Below, piece by piece: positions 16,309-24,574 of a stretch of DNA of 64,000 nt (within the stretch, counting starts at the first letter, position 1; the number at the start of each line of letters is the position of its first letter). Origin of the DNA: Actinocrispum wychmicini. Lineage in GTDB: Bacteria; Actinomycetota; Actinomycetes; Mycobacteriales; Pseudonocardiaceae. The notes under the pieces were generated by a model that searched no databases, was not told the origin of the DNA, and saw nothing but the letters and a program-made list of their open reading frames with translations. Location: the NCBI RefSeq assembly GCF_004345645.1, contig NZ_SLWS01000006.1, positions 124,001-188,000 on the forward strand, given 5' to 3'. The translations under genes and the position numbers were made by a program.

Positions 16309-17151
16309 TCAGCCGGCTTCAGCCGCGCGCGGCCCGAACGAGTAACCCTGCTGGTTGCCGGCCGACCGGCTGCCCTCCGACGGTGGTGCCGCCGGTGCCC
16401 GGTCCTCCAACTCCCGCAGCGAGGACTGCAGCAGGGTCTTCAGGCGCGTGCGGTACTCGCGCTCAAAGGTCCGCAGCGTGTCCAGCTTCTTCTCCAGGGT
16501 GAGCCGTTCCGCCTGGGCGGAGCCGATCAGCTCGGTGTGCTTGCGCTGCGCGTCGCGCTCCAGGGTGGTGGCCTTGTCACGGGCCTGCCGTTCCAGCGTG
16601 TCCGCCCGGGTCCGCGCGTCGTTCAACATGGTCTCGGCCCGGGTACGGGACTCGTTGATCATGGTGTCAGACTTGGCGCGTGCCTCGGAGAGCAGCTGCT
16701 CCGTCTTGGTCCGCGCCTCGGCCAGCATGCCGTCGGACTCGGCTTTCGCCTCCCCGGTCAGCCGGTCGGCCATCTCCTGGGCGAGCCCGAGCACCTTGGC
16801 GGCCTGCACGTGGTGGTCGCCGCCACTGGCACCCGGGTTGGTCTGCTCCAACGCGCTGGGTGGCGGGACCGGCGTCAGCCGCCGGGACGGCGGTGGGTCC
16901 TCCACGACACGGGTCGGCGGGCCGGAGGAGAGGTTCGCCCTGGCGTCGTCCAGGTCGGCCCGGGACGCCTCGAGCTGCGCGTCCAGCTGCTCCACCTGCG
17001 CGCGCAGGTCGTTGTTCTCTTCGATCAGCCGGGCCAGCTCGCCCTCGACCAGGTCGAGGAACGCGTCCACCTCGTCCTCGTTGTAGCCCCGCTTCCCGAT
17101 AGGAGGCTTGCTGAACGCGACGTTATGCACGTCAGCGGGGGTCAACGACAT
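16309..17151 (-). CDS. wag31: Wag31/DivIVA cell-pole growth protein
   Basis: 280 residues. The N-terminal DivIVA lipid-binding domain is intact (LTPADVHNVAFSKPPIGKRGYNEDEVDAFLDLVEGEL) and is followed by coiled coil (35-75), a Pro-rich spacer (75-110) and a long second coiled coil (115-255) with repeats such as ARTKTEQLLSEARAKSDTM. It binds negatively curved membrane at poles and septum and recruits the elongation machinery; it is essential in mycobacteria. In M. tuberculosis a Thr in the spacer is phosphorylated by PknA/B; the spacer here also has Thr residues. It lies downstream of yggT in the same direction. Confidence 0.95.
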   Translation of the reverse strand: MSLTPADVHNVAFSKPPIGKRGYNEDEVDAFLDLVEGELARLIEENNDLRAQVEQLDAQLEASRADLDDARANLSSGPPTRVVEDPPPSRRLTPVPPPSALEQTNPGASGGDHHVQAAKVLGLAQEMADRLTGEAKAESDGMLAEARTKTEQLLSEARAKSDTMINESRTRAETMLNDARTRADTLERQARDKATTLERDAQRKHTELIGSAQAERLTLEKKLDTLRTFEREYRTRLKTLLQSSLRELEDRAPAAPPSEGSRSAGNQQGYSFGPRAAEAG

Positions 17152-17197
17152 CAGATCACCTCACGCACTCACGGCCTGCGGGCACCCGGGTTCCCCG

Positions 17198-17482
17198 TCA
17201 CCCGGGATACACCAGTCGCATCCCGATGAACACGACCAGCAGCAGCACCATAATCGATAAGTCCAGTCCTACGCCCCCGATCCGAACCATCGGGATGATC
17301 CGACGGAACAAGCGGACCGGAGGGTCCGTCACTGTGTAGATGGTCTCCAGCGCAACCGCAACCCCACCCGCCGGATGCCACTCCCGGGCGAACGCCCGCA
17401 CGAGTTCCACGATGACCCTCGCGGTGAGCAGCAGCCAGAACGCGAACAGCACGTACCAAGCGGCTAGAAGCACTGGTTCCAC
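17198..17482 (-). CDS. YggT family membrane protein
   Basis: 94 residues from GTG at 17482 with two hydrophobic helices (about 4-28 and 70-92) and the family block YTVTDPPVRLFRRIIPMVRIGGVGLDLS. It is an integral membrane protein of uncertain role, linked to osmotic tolerance or cofactor insertion in other bacteria. It sits between sepF and wag31 as in most actinobacteria. The frame is open further upstream into sepF, but the conserved N-terminus begins here. Confidence 0.88.
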   Translation of the reverse strand: MEPVLLAAWYVLFAFWLLLTARVIVELVRAFAREWHPAGGVAVALETIYTVTDPPVRLFRRIIPMVRIGGVGLDLSIMVLLLVVFIGMRLVYPG

Positions 17483-17501
17483 GCTACAACCCTGCCATGG
17501 G

Positions 17502-18137
17502 TCAGCCCCGGCTGGCGAACCCGCCCTCCGCGAGGCGGCGTCGGTCCTCGGCGCTGACCGCGACATTCGGCGGTGAGATCAAGAACACTTTGTTGGTCAC
17601 CTTGTCCATGTCGCCACGCAGGGCGAACGCGAGCCCGGCGGCGAAGTCGACCAGACGGCGGGCGTCCGCGTCCTCCATCTCGGTCAGGTTCATGATCACC
17701 GGGGTGCCCTCGCGGTAGTGCTCGCCGATGGTTCTGGCCTCGAGGTAGCTGGTCGGATGCAGCGTGACGATCCGCCCGAGCGGAGACGCGACCGGCGCGT
17801 TCTCCGGCACCGGACGCAGCCGCCCGACCGGCTCGCGGTGTGGCTCCACCGCCAGCGCGCCGCGGGTCTGCGGCGCCTCGCCGGCCCAGGCCGGCCGGCC
17901 TCTGCCGCCGCGGTCGGTCTGCTGGTAGTCCTCGTCTTCGGCGACCTCGTCACGGTAGCCGGACCGACGGCGCCGAGCGCCCCGCTCTGGATACGGAGAG
18001 TAGTCGTCGTCGGCGTACTCGGAGCGGTAGCCGTCGGCGGAGCGGTAGGACCGGTAGCGGTCGTCCTCGACCTCGTAGTCCTCTTCCTCCGCCGGGACCA
18101 TCCCGAAGTAGGCCTTCAGCTTCTGCAGCGCGCTCAT
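17502..18137 (-). CDS. sepF: Cell division protein SepF
   Basis: 211 residues. An N-terminal amphipathic membrane-binding helix (MSALQKLKAYFGM) is followed by a charged, Tyr/Arg/Asp-rich linker (15-125) and the C-terminal SepF domain (about 125-200: IVTLHPTSYLEARTIGEHYREGTPVIMNLTEM, then RRLVDFAAGLAFALRG and KVFLISPPNVAVS). It tethers FtsZ filaments to the membrane by binding the FtsZ C-terminal tail, which is conserved in the FtsZ encoded nearby. Actinobacteria lack FtsA and ZipA, so SepF is the main anchor. ATG at 18137 fits the conserved amphipathic start. Confidence 0.95.
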   Translation of the reverse strand: MSALQKLKAYFGMVPAEEEDYEVEDDRYRSYRSADGYRSEYADDDYSPYPERGARRRRSGYRDEVAEDEDYQQTDRGGRGRPAWAGEAPQTRGALAVEPHREPVGRLRPVPENAPVASPLGRIVTLHPTSYLEARTIGEHYREGTPVIMNLTEMEDADARRLVDFAAGLAFALRGDMDKVTNKVFLISPPNVAVSAEDRRRLAEGGFASRG

Positions 18138-18254
18138 GCGTGTGCCTCTCCTCCGCGACTCCCCGAGGACCCCGCCGTCAGCCGGCTGGGAGCCCCGCCC
18201 TCTGCCCGATCCAGTGATACCCAAAACCGCGGGGGACCGGGCCGTGAATCGCAC

Positions 18255-18992
18255 TCAGGGTGAGGTTAACGGCCGCTCCCCTAGCAGAGCGGTTCCGACA
18301 CGCACGCAGGTGGACCCGTATGCGATGGCGGTCTCTAGATCAGCACTCATTCCAGCCGACATCTCGGTTGCTTCGGGATACTCGTTACGGGTCCGGCCGG
18401 CCACCTTCGACAGCAGGTCGAAGGCCCTTTCCGGACTCCACGCCAACGGCGCGACGGCCATCACACCACGAAGTCGGAGTTCACTCGACCGGATTACCCC
18501 GTCGACCAGGGCCGGGACGTCGCCGATCGGGCACCCGCCGCGCGCCGGGTCGCCGTCCAGGCTCACCTGGACCAGGACGTCCAACGGCGAAGTTCGGTCA
18601 CCGACCGTCAGCGCGGCCGCCACGCCGTGCGTCAGCGCCTCGGCCAGCCGCAGCGAGTCCACGGTCTGCACGACGTCGGCCCACCGCACCACCGACTTGA
18701 TCTTGTTGCGTTGCAGCTGGCCCACCATGTGCCACCGCACACCGACGCCTGGCAGCAGTTCGGCGACGGACAGGGACTTCGGCCCGGCTTCCTGATCACG
18801 GTTCTCGGCCAGGTCGGTCAGCCCGAGCCGGGCCAACTCGGCCGCGTCCGACGCCGGGAACCGCTTGGTCACCGGCAGCAACATCACGTCCTTGGCGGGC
18901 CGGTTGACCTGCGCACAAGCCCGTTCGATACGATCTTGGACGGACCGTGCCGCGGCCGTGAGCCGCACCCGCCGATCGGTCGTCTCAGTCAT
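18255..18992 (-). CDS. YggS/PLPBP pyridoxal-phosphate homeostasis protein
   Basis: 245 residues of the alanine-racemase-like single-domain fold. VMLLPVTKRFPASD carries the PLP-binding Lys, DLAENRDQEAG matches the family GENRVQE block with changes, WHMVGQLQRNKIK is fully conserved, and EMSAGMSADLETAIAYGSTCVRVGTALLG binds phosphate. It buffers cytoplasmic PLP and has no known catalytic activity. The ATG overlaps the pgeF stop (ATGA), showing coupling. Confidence 0.93.
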   Translation of the reverse strand: MTETTDRRVRLTAAARSVQDRIERACAQVNRPAKDVMLLPVTKRFPASDAAELARLGLTDLAENRDQEAGPKSLSVAELLPGVGVRWHMVGQLQRNKIKSVVRWADVVQTVDSLRLAEALTHGVAAALTVGDRTSPLDVLVQVSLDGDPARGGCPIGDVPALVDGVIRSSELRLRGVMAVAPLAWSPERAFDLLSKVAGRTRNEYPEATEMSAGMSADLETAIAYGSTCVRVGTALLGERPLTSP

Positions 18993-19702
18993 GCCCGCTC
19001 GACCCAGGTGAGAGCGGCCAATCGCCCAGTGGTCCCTTCCCTGCGGTGACTGAACAGTGTCCTGTCCTCGACCGTGCACCGCGGGTCGATCCCGATCTTG
19101 GCCACACCGACCGCGGCGAGTTGTTCCCACAACCCGGCCCGCAGGTCCAAACCGGACGTTCCGGATCTGGTCCGGCACGCGCTGCCCGGCAGGTGCTTCT
19201 CCACGTCGGCCTGCATCGCCGGCGGAACCTCGTAGCACTGGCCGCACACGGCCGGCCCGAGCAGCGCCTCGATCCTGTCGATCCGCGCGCCCGCGTCCTT
19301 CATCGCCCGCAGCGCGGCGGGCAGCACACCGACTCGGGCACCGACCCGGCCCGCGTGGACCGCGCCGACCACCCCGGCTTCCGGGTCCGCCAACAGCACA
19401 GGCACACAGTCCGCCACCAGTACGGCGACGGCAAGCCCAGGCTGCGCGGTCACCAAGGCATCGGTGGCCTCAGCCGGCCCGTCGAGCGGACTGTCGACCA
19501 CCATGGCGGTCCGGCCGTGCACCTGTTCCATCCACGCCACATGGTCCTCGGCCAGCTTCAGGTCCTGAGCCAGCCGCCGCCGGTTGGCCGCGACACTCCC
19601 CGGCTCGTCACCGACATGCGTACCGAGATTGAACGAGTCATACGGCGTGGTCGAGACCCCACCGGCCCGAGTCGTGACCACCCGCCGAATCCGCACTGTC
19701 AC
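18989..19702 (-). CDS. pgeF: Peptidoglycan editing factor PgeF (YlmD/YfiH, DUF152)
   Basis: 237 residues. The zinc ligands of the family are visible: His in EQVHGRTA, Cys in LVADCVPVLLAD and His in VGAVHAGRVG. The GPAVCGQCYEVP block and FNLGTHVGDEP are also typical. In E. coli PgeF removes L-Ser misincorporated at position 1 of the peptidoglycan stem peptide, and related proteins have adenosine deaminase or laccase-like activity. It follows ftsZ by 9 bases and is coupled to the yggS homologue. Confidence 0.92.
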   Translation of the reverse strand: MTVRIRRVVTTRAGGVSTTPYDSFNLGTHVGDEPGSVAANRRRLAQDLKLAEDHVAWMEQVHGRTAMVVDSPLDGPAEATDALVTAQPGLAVAVLVADCVPVLLADPEAGVVGAVHAGRVGARVGVLPAALRAMKDAGARIDRIEALLGPAVCGQCYEVPPAMQADVEKHLPGSACRTRSGTSGLDLRAGLWEQLAAVGVAKIGIDPRCTVEDRTLFSHRREGTTGRLAALTWVERA

Positions 19703-19711
19703 AAGAACAGG

Positions 19712-21016
19712 CTAGCGACGCATGAACGGCGGGACGTCCACCTCGTCGTCCGGGTCGTCCGGCACCGGGGTGATCGAACCGGGCATCTGGCCGGGGCGGC
19801 CCGATCCCGGACGGTCGAAGCTGCGTGGACCGGGCAGGGTCGGGTTGGTCCGATCCCCCCGCGGCGGCTGCTGGTACTGCGTGGGGTTCGGCTGCGGCTG
19901 CGGGGCCGGCGGGCGGTACTCGTGGACCGGCTGCGGCGGTGGCGGCTGTACGGCCGGCGGCTGCTTTTCCGGCGCCGCCGGCTGGGCGACCTGGCCGGCC
20001 TGCGCGGTGGCGGTCGCGGTGGACGGCCGGGCCTGGACCATGACCGGGTCGAGCTTCTTGTGCGTCGGCGCGCCGGCGTCGAAGCCGGCCGCGATCACGG
20101 TGACCCGGACCTCGTCGCCGAGCGAGTCGTCGATGACCGTACCGAAGATGATGTTGGCTTCCGGGTGCGCGGACTCCTGGACCAGCGACGCGGCCTCGTT
20201 GATCTCGAACAGGCCGAGGTCCGAGCCGCCCGCGATGGCCAGCAGCACGCCGTGCGCGCCGTCCATGGACGCTTCCAGCAGCGGCGAGTTGATCGCCTTC
20301 TGCGCCGCCTGGATCGCCCGGCCCTCACCGCGCGACGAACCGATGCCCATCAACGCGCTGCCCGCGCCGGACATGACGCTCTTGACGTCGGCGAAGTCCA
20401 GGTTGATCAGACCGGGCGTGGTGATCAGGTCGGTGATGCCCTGGACACCGGACAGCAGCACCTCGTCGGCGGACCGGAACGCGTCCATCAGGCTGACGCC
20501 GACGTCGCCGAGCTGCAGCAGCCGGTCGTTCGGGATCACGATGAGCGTGTCGCACTCGTTGCGCAGCTCGGTGATGCCCTCCTCGGCCTGCCGCGCGCGG
20601 CGCTTGCCCTCGAAGGAGAACGGCCGGGTGACCACACCTATGGTCAACGCGCCGAGCTTCCGCGCGACCGACGCCACGACGGGCGCGCCACCGGTTCCCG
20701 TGCCGCCACCCTCGCCGGCGGTCACGAACACCATGTCGGCGCCCTTGATGACTTCCTCGATCTCCTCGCGGTGGTCCTCGGCGGCCTTGTGGCCCACTTC
20801 CGGATTGGCGCCGGCGCCCAGACCGCGGGTCAGCTCCCGGCCGATGTCGAGCTTCACGTCCGCGTCGGACATCAACAGCGCTTGCGCGTCGGTGTTCACC
20901 GCGATGAACTCGACACCCTTGAGGCCGACCTCGATCATTCGGTTGACAGCGTTGACCCCGCCGCCGCCGATACCGACGACCTTGATCACCGCCAGGTAGT
21001 TGTGCGGGGGCGTCAT
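19712..21016 (-). CDS. ftsZ: Cell division GTPase FtsZ
   Basis: 434 residues. Bacterial tubulin with the nucleotide-binding blocks VVGIGGGGVNAVNRMI and the tubulin signature GGGTGTGGAPVV near 105, and the T7 loop NLDFADVKSVMSG. Residues 320-420 are a Pro/Gln-rich linker, longer than in mycobacteria. The terminal DDEVDVPPFMRR is the conserved tail that binds SepF and FtsW. It polymerises at midcell to form the Z ring. The 269-base gap upstream suggests it also has its own promoter. Confidence 0.97.
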   Translation of the reverse strand: MTPPHNYLAVIKVVGIGGGGVNAVNRMIEVGLKGVEFIAVNTDAQALLMSDADVKLDIGRELTRGLGAGANPEVGHKAAEDHREEIEEVIKGADMVFVTAGEGGGTGTGGAPVVASVARKLGALTIGVVTRPFSFEGKRRARQAEEGITELRNECDTLIVIPNDRLLQLGDVGVSLMDAFRSADEVLLSGVQGITDLITTPGLINLDFADVKSVMSGAGSALMGIGSSRGEGRAIQAAQKAINSPLLEASMDGAHGVLLAIAGGSDLGLFEINEAASLVQESAHPEANIIFGTVIDDSLGDEVRVTVIAAGFDAGAPTHKKLDPVMVQARPSTATATAQAGQVAQPAAPEKQPPAVQPPPPQPVHEYRPPAPQPQPNPTQYQQPPRGDRTNPTLPGPRSFDRPGSGRPGQMPGSITPVPDDPDDEVDVPPFMRR

Positions 21017-21285
21017 CGGTTCCGCCTTCCTCCAGTCGTGGGTTCACATGGACTTACGCCGTGAAGTTGGTGTACGCCGTCCGGCGGCCACGCAAACCCT
21101 CAACCTCAACCAGAGATCTAGAGTCATGTCAACCCCGTACGTCCTCAGGCCAGGACGGTAGGCAGGGAACTCGCCCGGGTCCAGCAGCCACGCCGTATGT
21201 GACCGGACTGACCCGTCGTGATCACTCACCCGTAGTACCGCCTGGAATGACAGAAGGATATCGGGCCACCCACGCTCAGTGGGTG
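21017..21285 (-). promoter_or_regulatory. ftsQ-ftsZ spacer with candidate ftsZ promoter(s)
   Basis: No gene of normal length fits here. On the minus strand a TTGACA box (21127-21132) lies about 110 bases before the ftsZ start, next to an AT-richer stretch that includes a TCTAGA; a second TTGACA sits just after ftsQ near a CCCAC/GTGGG hairpin. A well-spaced -10 is not obvious for either. A GGAGG ribosome site precedes ftsZ. A 27-codon frame starting inside the first box is not supported. Confidence 0.4.
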
Positions 21286-22050
21286 TCAACTGACCGTGGG
21301 CAGATCCGGTGCCGACACGTCGTACGTCTTGCCAGGCCGGGTGAGCAGCGCGGCGAGCACCGCCGCCTTGCGTTCGGTGTCCGCGCTGTTGCCCCATTTC
21401 ACGATCCGCCCGTCGGTCAGCGCCAACTGGACGCTGCCGGCGGACTGCGCGCCCAGGCCGGTCACCAGACCGCGCAGCTGCTGGGGAACCCGGGCGAGCA
21501 CGTCCACGACCGCCTTGGTGGCCGGGTCGTCCCGGCTCGGCGCGGCCAGGGTGAGGGTGGGCAGGCCGGCCGGCGCCTGGCCGACGACCGCGAAGTCCAC
21601 CCCGGTCGAGTCGATCATGTGGGCGCCGTCCGGCCTGGGTACGAAGCCGACCGCGGCCCGTTCGTCCACGGCGATCAGAACCGTGCTGGGCCAGGAGCGT
21701 TCCACCGTGACGTGCCACACCCTGGGCAGGCGGGACACCCGCTCGGCGATCTCGTCGGTGTCCAACCGGATCAGCGGCTTGCCCAGCTCGACCGCCGCGG
21801 CGGCGCGGACCTCGTCCGGGGTGAGACCTTTGACACCGGCCACCTCGACTGTCCGCACCCCGAGCACGCTCGTGAACAACACCAGGTACAGCACCGCGAG
21901 AACGCTGAGGAAGCCCAGCAGGACCATCCACCGGCGCATCAAGGCGCGTCGACGCGTCGGCCGCAGCCGTTCGCGGCGTTCCCTGCGCGCCCGTGCCGCC
22001 GCGACCGCTGAGTTCGCGGCGCGGCGGTCGGGACGCACAGGACTCGTCAT
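21286..22050 (-). CDS. ftsQ: Cell division protein FtsQ
   Basis: 254 residues: basic cytoplasmic tail (1-38), one transmembrane helix (about 40-62), POTRA domain (VRTVEVAGVKGLTPDEVRAAA to WHVTVERSWPSTVLIAVDERAAVGFV) and the C-terminal FtsQ beta domain. It links the Z ring to septal synthesis through FtsL and FtsB. Its ATG overlaps the murC stop (ATGA). Confidence 0.94.
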   Translation of the reverse strand: MTSPVRPDRRAANSAVAAARARRERRERLRPTRRRALMRRWMVLLGFLSVLAVLYLVLFTSVLGVRTVEVAGVKGLTPDEVRAAAAVELGKPLIRLDTDEIAERVSRLPRVWHVTVERSWPSTVLIAVDERAAVGFVPRPDGAHMIDSTGVDFAVVGQAPAGLPTLTLAAPSRDDPATKAVVDVLARVPQQLRGLVTGLGAQSAGSVQLALTDGRIVKWGNSADTERKAAVLAALLTRPGKTYDVSAPDLPTVS

Positions 22051-23468
22051 GTCTTGTCCAGGGCGGCAATCAGCTCAGAGCCGAGGGAGGTGACGTCCCC
22101 CGCGCCCATCGTCAGCACCAGGTCGCCGTCCCCCACCAAGCCCGCGACCAGGTCCGGGACCTTGTCGAACGCCGGCTCGTAGTGCACGTGCTCACTGGCC
22201 AGCGGCACGGCGTCGGCGATCAGCGCGCCGCTCACCCCCGGCTCGGGCGCTTCCCGAGCACCGAACACGTCCAGCACCACGACCTCGTCGGCCAACGCGA
22301 GCGCCTCGCCGAACTCCGTGGCGAACGTCCGTGTCCGCGAGTACAGGTGCGGCTGGAACACCACGAGCACACGGCCGCCTTGCGCTGCCGGCCGCACCGC
22401 CCGAAGCTGTGCCGCGACTTCGGTGGGGTGATGGGCGTAGTCGTCGTACACGCGTACGCCCCGCGCGCGGCCCTTGAACTCGAACCGCCGGCGCACACCG
22501 CCGAACGCGGCAATGCCCTCCAACAGTCCTTCCAGCGGCGCGCCCAACTCAAGGCCGGCCAGCAACGCGGCCAGCCCGTTGGCCGCCATGTGCTCGCCGG
22601 GCACCGCGATGCCGACCTCGATCTCCTTGCCGTCCAACGAGATCACCGCACGCCCGGCGCTGTCCACCGGGTCGTACGACAGCAGCTTCACCGCGTCGTC
22701 GCCGTCCGCTGTCCGGCCGTAGCGCCGAACTCGGACGCCTTGGGCCTCGGCGTGGTCGGCGAGTGTGGCCGCGCCGGGGTCGTCGGCACAGGCCACCAGC
22801 ACCCCGTCCGGCGTGATCCGGTCCACAAAGGACTCGAACACGGCGGCGTACGCCTCGGGAGTCCCGTGGTGGTCAAGGTGATCCGCTTCGACGTTGGTGA
22901 CGACCGCGACCGACGGCTCGAACACCAGGAACGAGCCGTCACTCTCGTCCGCCTCGGCGACGAAGATGCCGCCGGTGCCCTGGTGGGCGTTGGCGCCGGA
23001 CTCGTTGAGGTCGCCGCCGATCGCGAACGACGGGTCCAGCCGGCAGTGTTGCAACGCCACCGTCAGCATCGACGTGGTTGACGTCTTGCCGTGCGTACCG
23101 GCGATGCACGCGACCCGATGCCCGGCCATCAGGCCCGCCAACGCCTCCGAGCGGTGCAGCACGGTGATGCCGCGCCGGCGTGCCTCCACCAGTTCCGGGT
23201 TGCTCTCCTTGATCGCGGTGGACACCACGACCGCCGTGGGCCCGTCGGCGAGCAGGTCGAGATTGGCCGCGGCCTGGCCGACGGCGATCTTCGCGCCCTG
23301 CGCCCGCAGCGACAGGAAGGCCCGCGACTCCTTGGCGTCCGAACCGGACACCTGAAGGCCGCGCGCCAGCAGGATGCGGGCGATCCCGCTCATCCCAGCG
23401 CCACCGACGCCGACGAGGTGGGCCCTAGCAAGCGCTGCAGGAGTCTCGGGCGTGTTCGTACTCGTCAC
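22047..23468 (-). CDS. murC: UDP-N-acetylmuramate--L-alanine ligase
   Basis: 473 residues. It adds L-Ala to UDP-MurNAc with ATP in the cytoplasm. The Rossmann block HLVGVGGAGMSGIARIL binds UDP-MurNAc, CIAGTHGKTSTTSML is the ATP P-loop, EADESDGSF is the family-specific acidic block, and VYDDYAHHPTEV is the C-terminal signature. The GTG start overlaps the murG stop (GTGA). Reading further upstream would run into murG. Confidence 0.96.
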   Translation of the reverse strand: MTSTNTPETPAALARAHLVGVGGAGMSGIARILLARGLQVSGSDAKESRAFLSLRAQGAKIAVGQAAANLDLLADGPTAVVVSTAIKESNPELVEARRRGITVLHRSEALAGLMAGHRVACIAGTHGKTSTTSMLTVALQHCRLDPSFAIGGDLNESGANAHQGTGGIFVAEADESDGSFLVFEPSVAVVTNVEADHLDHHGTPEAYAAVFESFVDRITPDGVLVACADDPGAATLADHAEAQGVRVRRYGRTADGDDAVKLLSYDPVDSAGRAVISLDGKEIEVGIAVPGEHMAANGLAALLAGLELGAPLEGLLEGIAAFGGVRRRFEFKGRARGVRVYDDYAHHPTEVAAQLRAVRPAAQGGRVLVVFQPHLYSRTRTFATEFGEALALADEVVVLDVFGAREAPEPGVSGALIADAVPLASEHVHYEPAFDKVPDLVAGLVGDGDLVLTMGAGDVTSLGSELIAALDKT

Positions 23469-24574
23469 TTGCCGACCACGTCCAGCACCATCCTGGCGAG
23501 CACGTCCGCTGCGGCGCGGTGCCCGGTGCCCTGCGCGGCCGCGCTCATCGCTTGCAGCCGCTGCGGGCTGCCGAGCATCGGCATCACCACGTCCCTGACT
23601 TTCTCCGGCGACAGCTCCTCGTCCGTGACCATCAACGCGCCGCCCGCGTTCACCACAGGCTGGCCGTTGAGCGCCTGTTCGCCATTGCCGTGCGGCAACG
23701 GCACGAACACCGCGGGCAACCCGACCGCGGACACTTCCGCCACGGTCATCGCGCCGGAACGGCAAAGCACCGCGTCGGCCGCCGCGTACGCGAGGTCCAT
23801 CCGCTCCAGGTACGGCACAGGAACGTACGGCGGCGCGCCCGGGATCTGCTGTACGGCAACGGTGTTCTTCGGGCCGTGCGCGTGCAGCACGCCGATGCCC
23901 GCCATCGCGAACTCGCTCGCCAGTGGCGCGACCGCGTTGTTGATGGACCGCGCTCCCTGGGAACCGCCGAACACCAACAGGGTCGGCGCGGTCGGGTGCA
24001 ACCCGAAGAAGCGCCGCGCCTCCTCGCGCAGCGCGGCCCGGTTCAGCTCGGTGATGGACGCCCGCAGTGGGATGCCGATCACCTCGGCGGAAGACAGGCC
24101 CGAGTCCGGCACGGCCGCGGCGACCTTCACGGCGAACCGCGCGCCCACCTTGTTGGCCAACCCGGCACGCGCGTTGGCCTCATGCACCACGATCGGAATA
24201 CGACCACGCGCGGCCAGGTACGCCGGCAACGCCACGTACCCGCCGAACCCGACGACCACGTCCGCGCCCACGCGGCTGAGCACCGCACGGGTCTGTTTGA
24301 TCGCGCCGCGCACGTTCAACGGCAGCTTCAGCAGGTCGAGAGTGGGCTTACGGGGCATCGGCACCGGCGGGATCATCTCCAGCGGGTAGCCCCGCGCCGG
24401 CACCAGCTTGCCCTCCAGGCCACGTTCCGTGCCGAGGGCGACCACACGGGCGTCTGGCCGGGCACGCATCACCGCGTCGGCCAACGCGAGCGCCGGCTCG
24501 ATGTGCCCCGCGGTCCCCCCGCCGGCCACCACGACACATGGTCCCTGGTTAATGACGTCCTCCTTCGTCCGCAC
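23465..24574 (-). CDS. murG: UDP-GlcNAc:lipid I N-acetylglucosaminyltransferase MurG
   Basis: Up to 369 residues of a GT-B glycosyltransferase that converts lipid I to lipid II on the inner membrane face. VVVAGGGTAGHIEPALAL is the acceptor loop, LLVFGGSQGARSINNA and VPLPHGNGEQALNG bind UDP-GlcNAc and diphosphate. The start is uncertain. GTG at 24574 is annotated, but a strong AAGGAGG (about 24558-24564) lies inside that frame and is 5 bases before an in-frame ATT at 24551-24553, which overlaps the ftsW stop (ATTAA). If ATT is used the protein has 362 residues. Confidence 0.94.
   Translation of the reverse strand: MRTKEDVINQGPCVVVAGGGTAGHIEPALALADAVMRARPDARVVALGTERGLEGKLVPARGYPLEMIPPVPMPRKPTLDLLKLPLNVRGAIKQTRAVLSRVGADVVVGFGGYVALPAYLAARGRIPIVVHEANARAGLANKVGARFAVKVAAAVPDSGLSSAEVIGIPLRASITELNRAALREEARRFFGLHPTAPTLLVFGGSQGARSINNAVAPLASEFAMAGIGVLHAHGPKNTVAVQQIPGAPPYVPVPYLERMDLAYAAADAVLCRSGAMTVAEVSAVGLPAVFVPLPHGNGEQALNGQPVVNAGGALMVTDEELSPEKVRDVVMPMLGSPQRLQAMSAAAQGTGHRAAADVLARMVLDVVGK

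Noticed and set aside
21043..21135. A 27-codon frame (MTLDLWLRLRVC...) in the ftsQ-ftsZ spacer
   Set aside because: It begins inside a TTGACA promoter-like box and has no ribosome site; the region is more likely promoter DNA.
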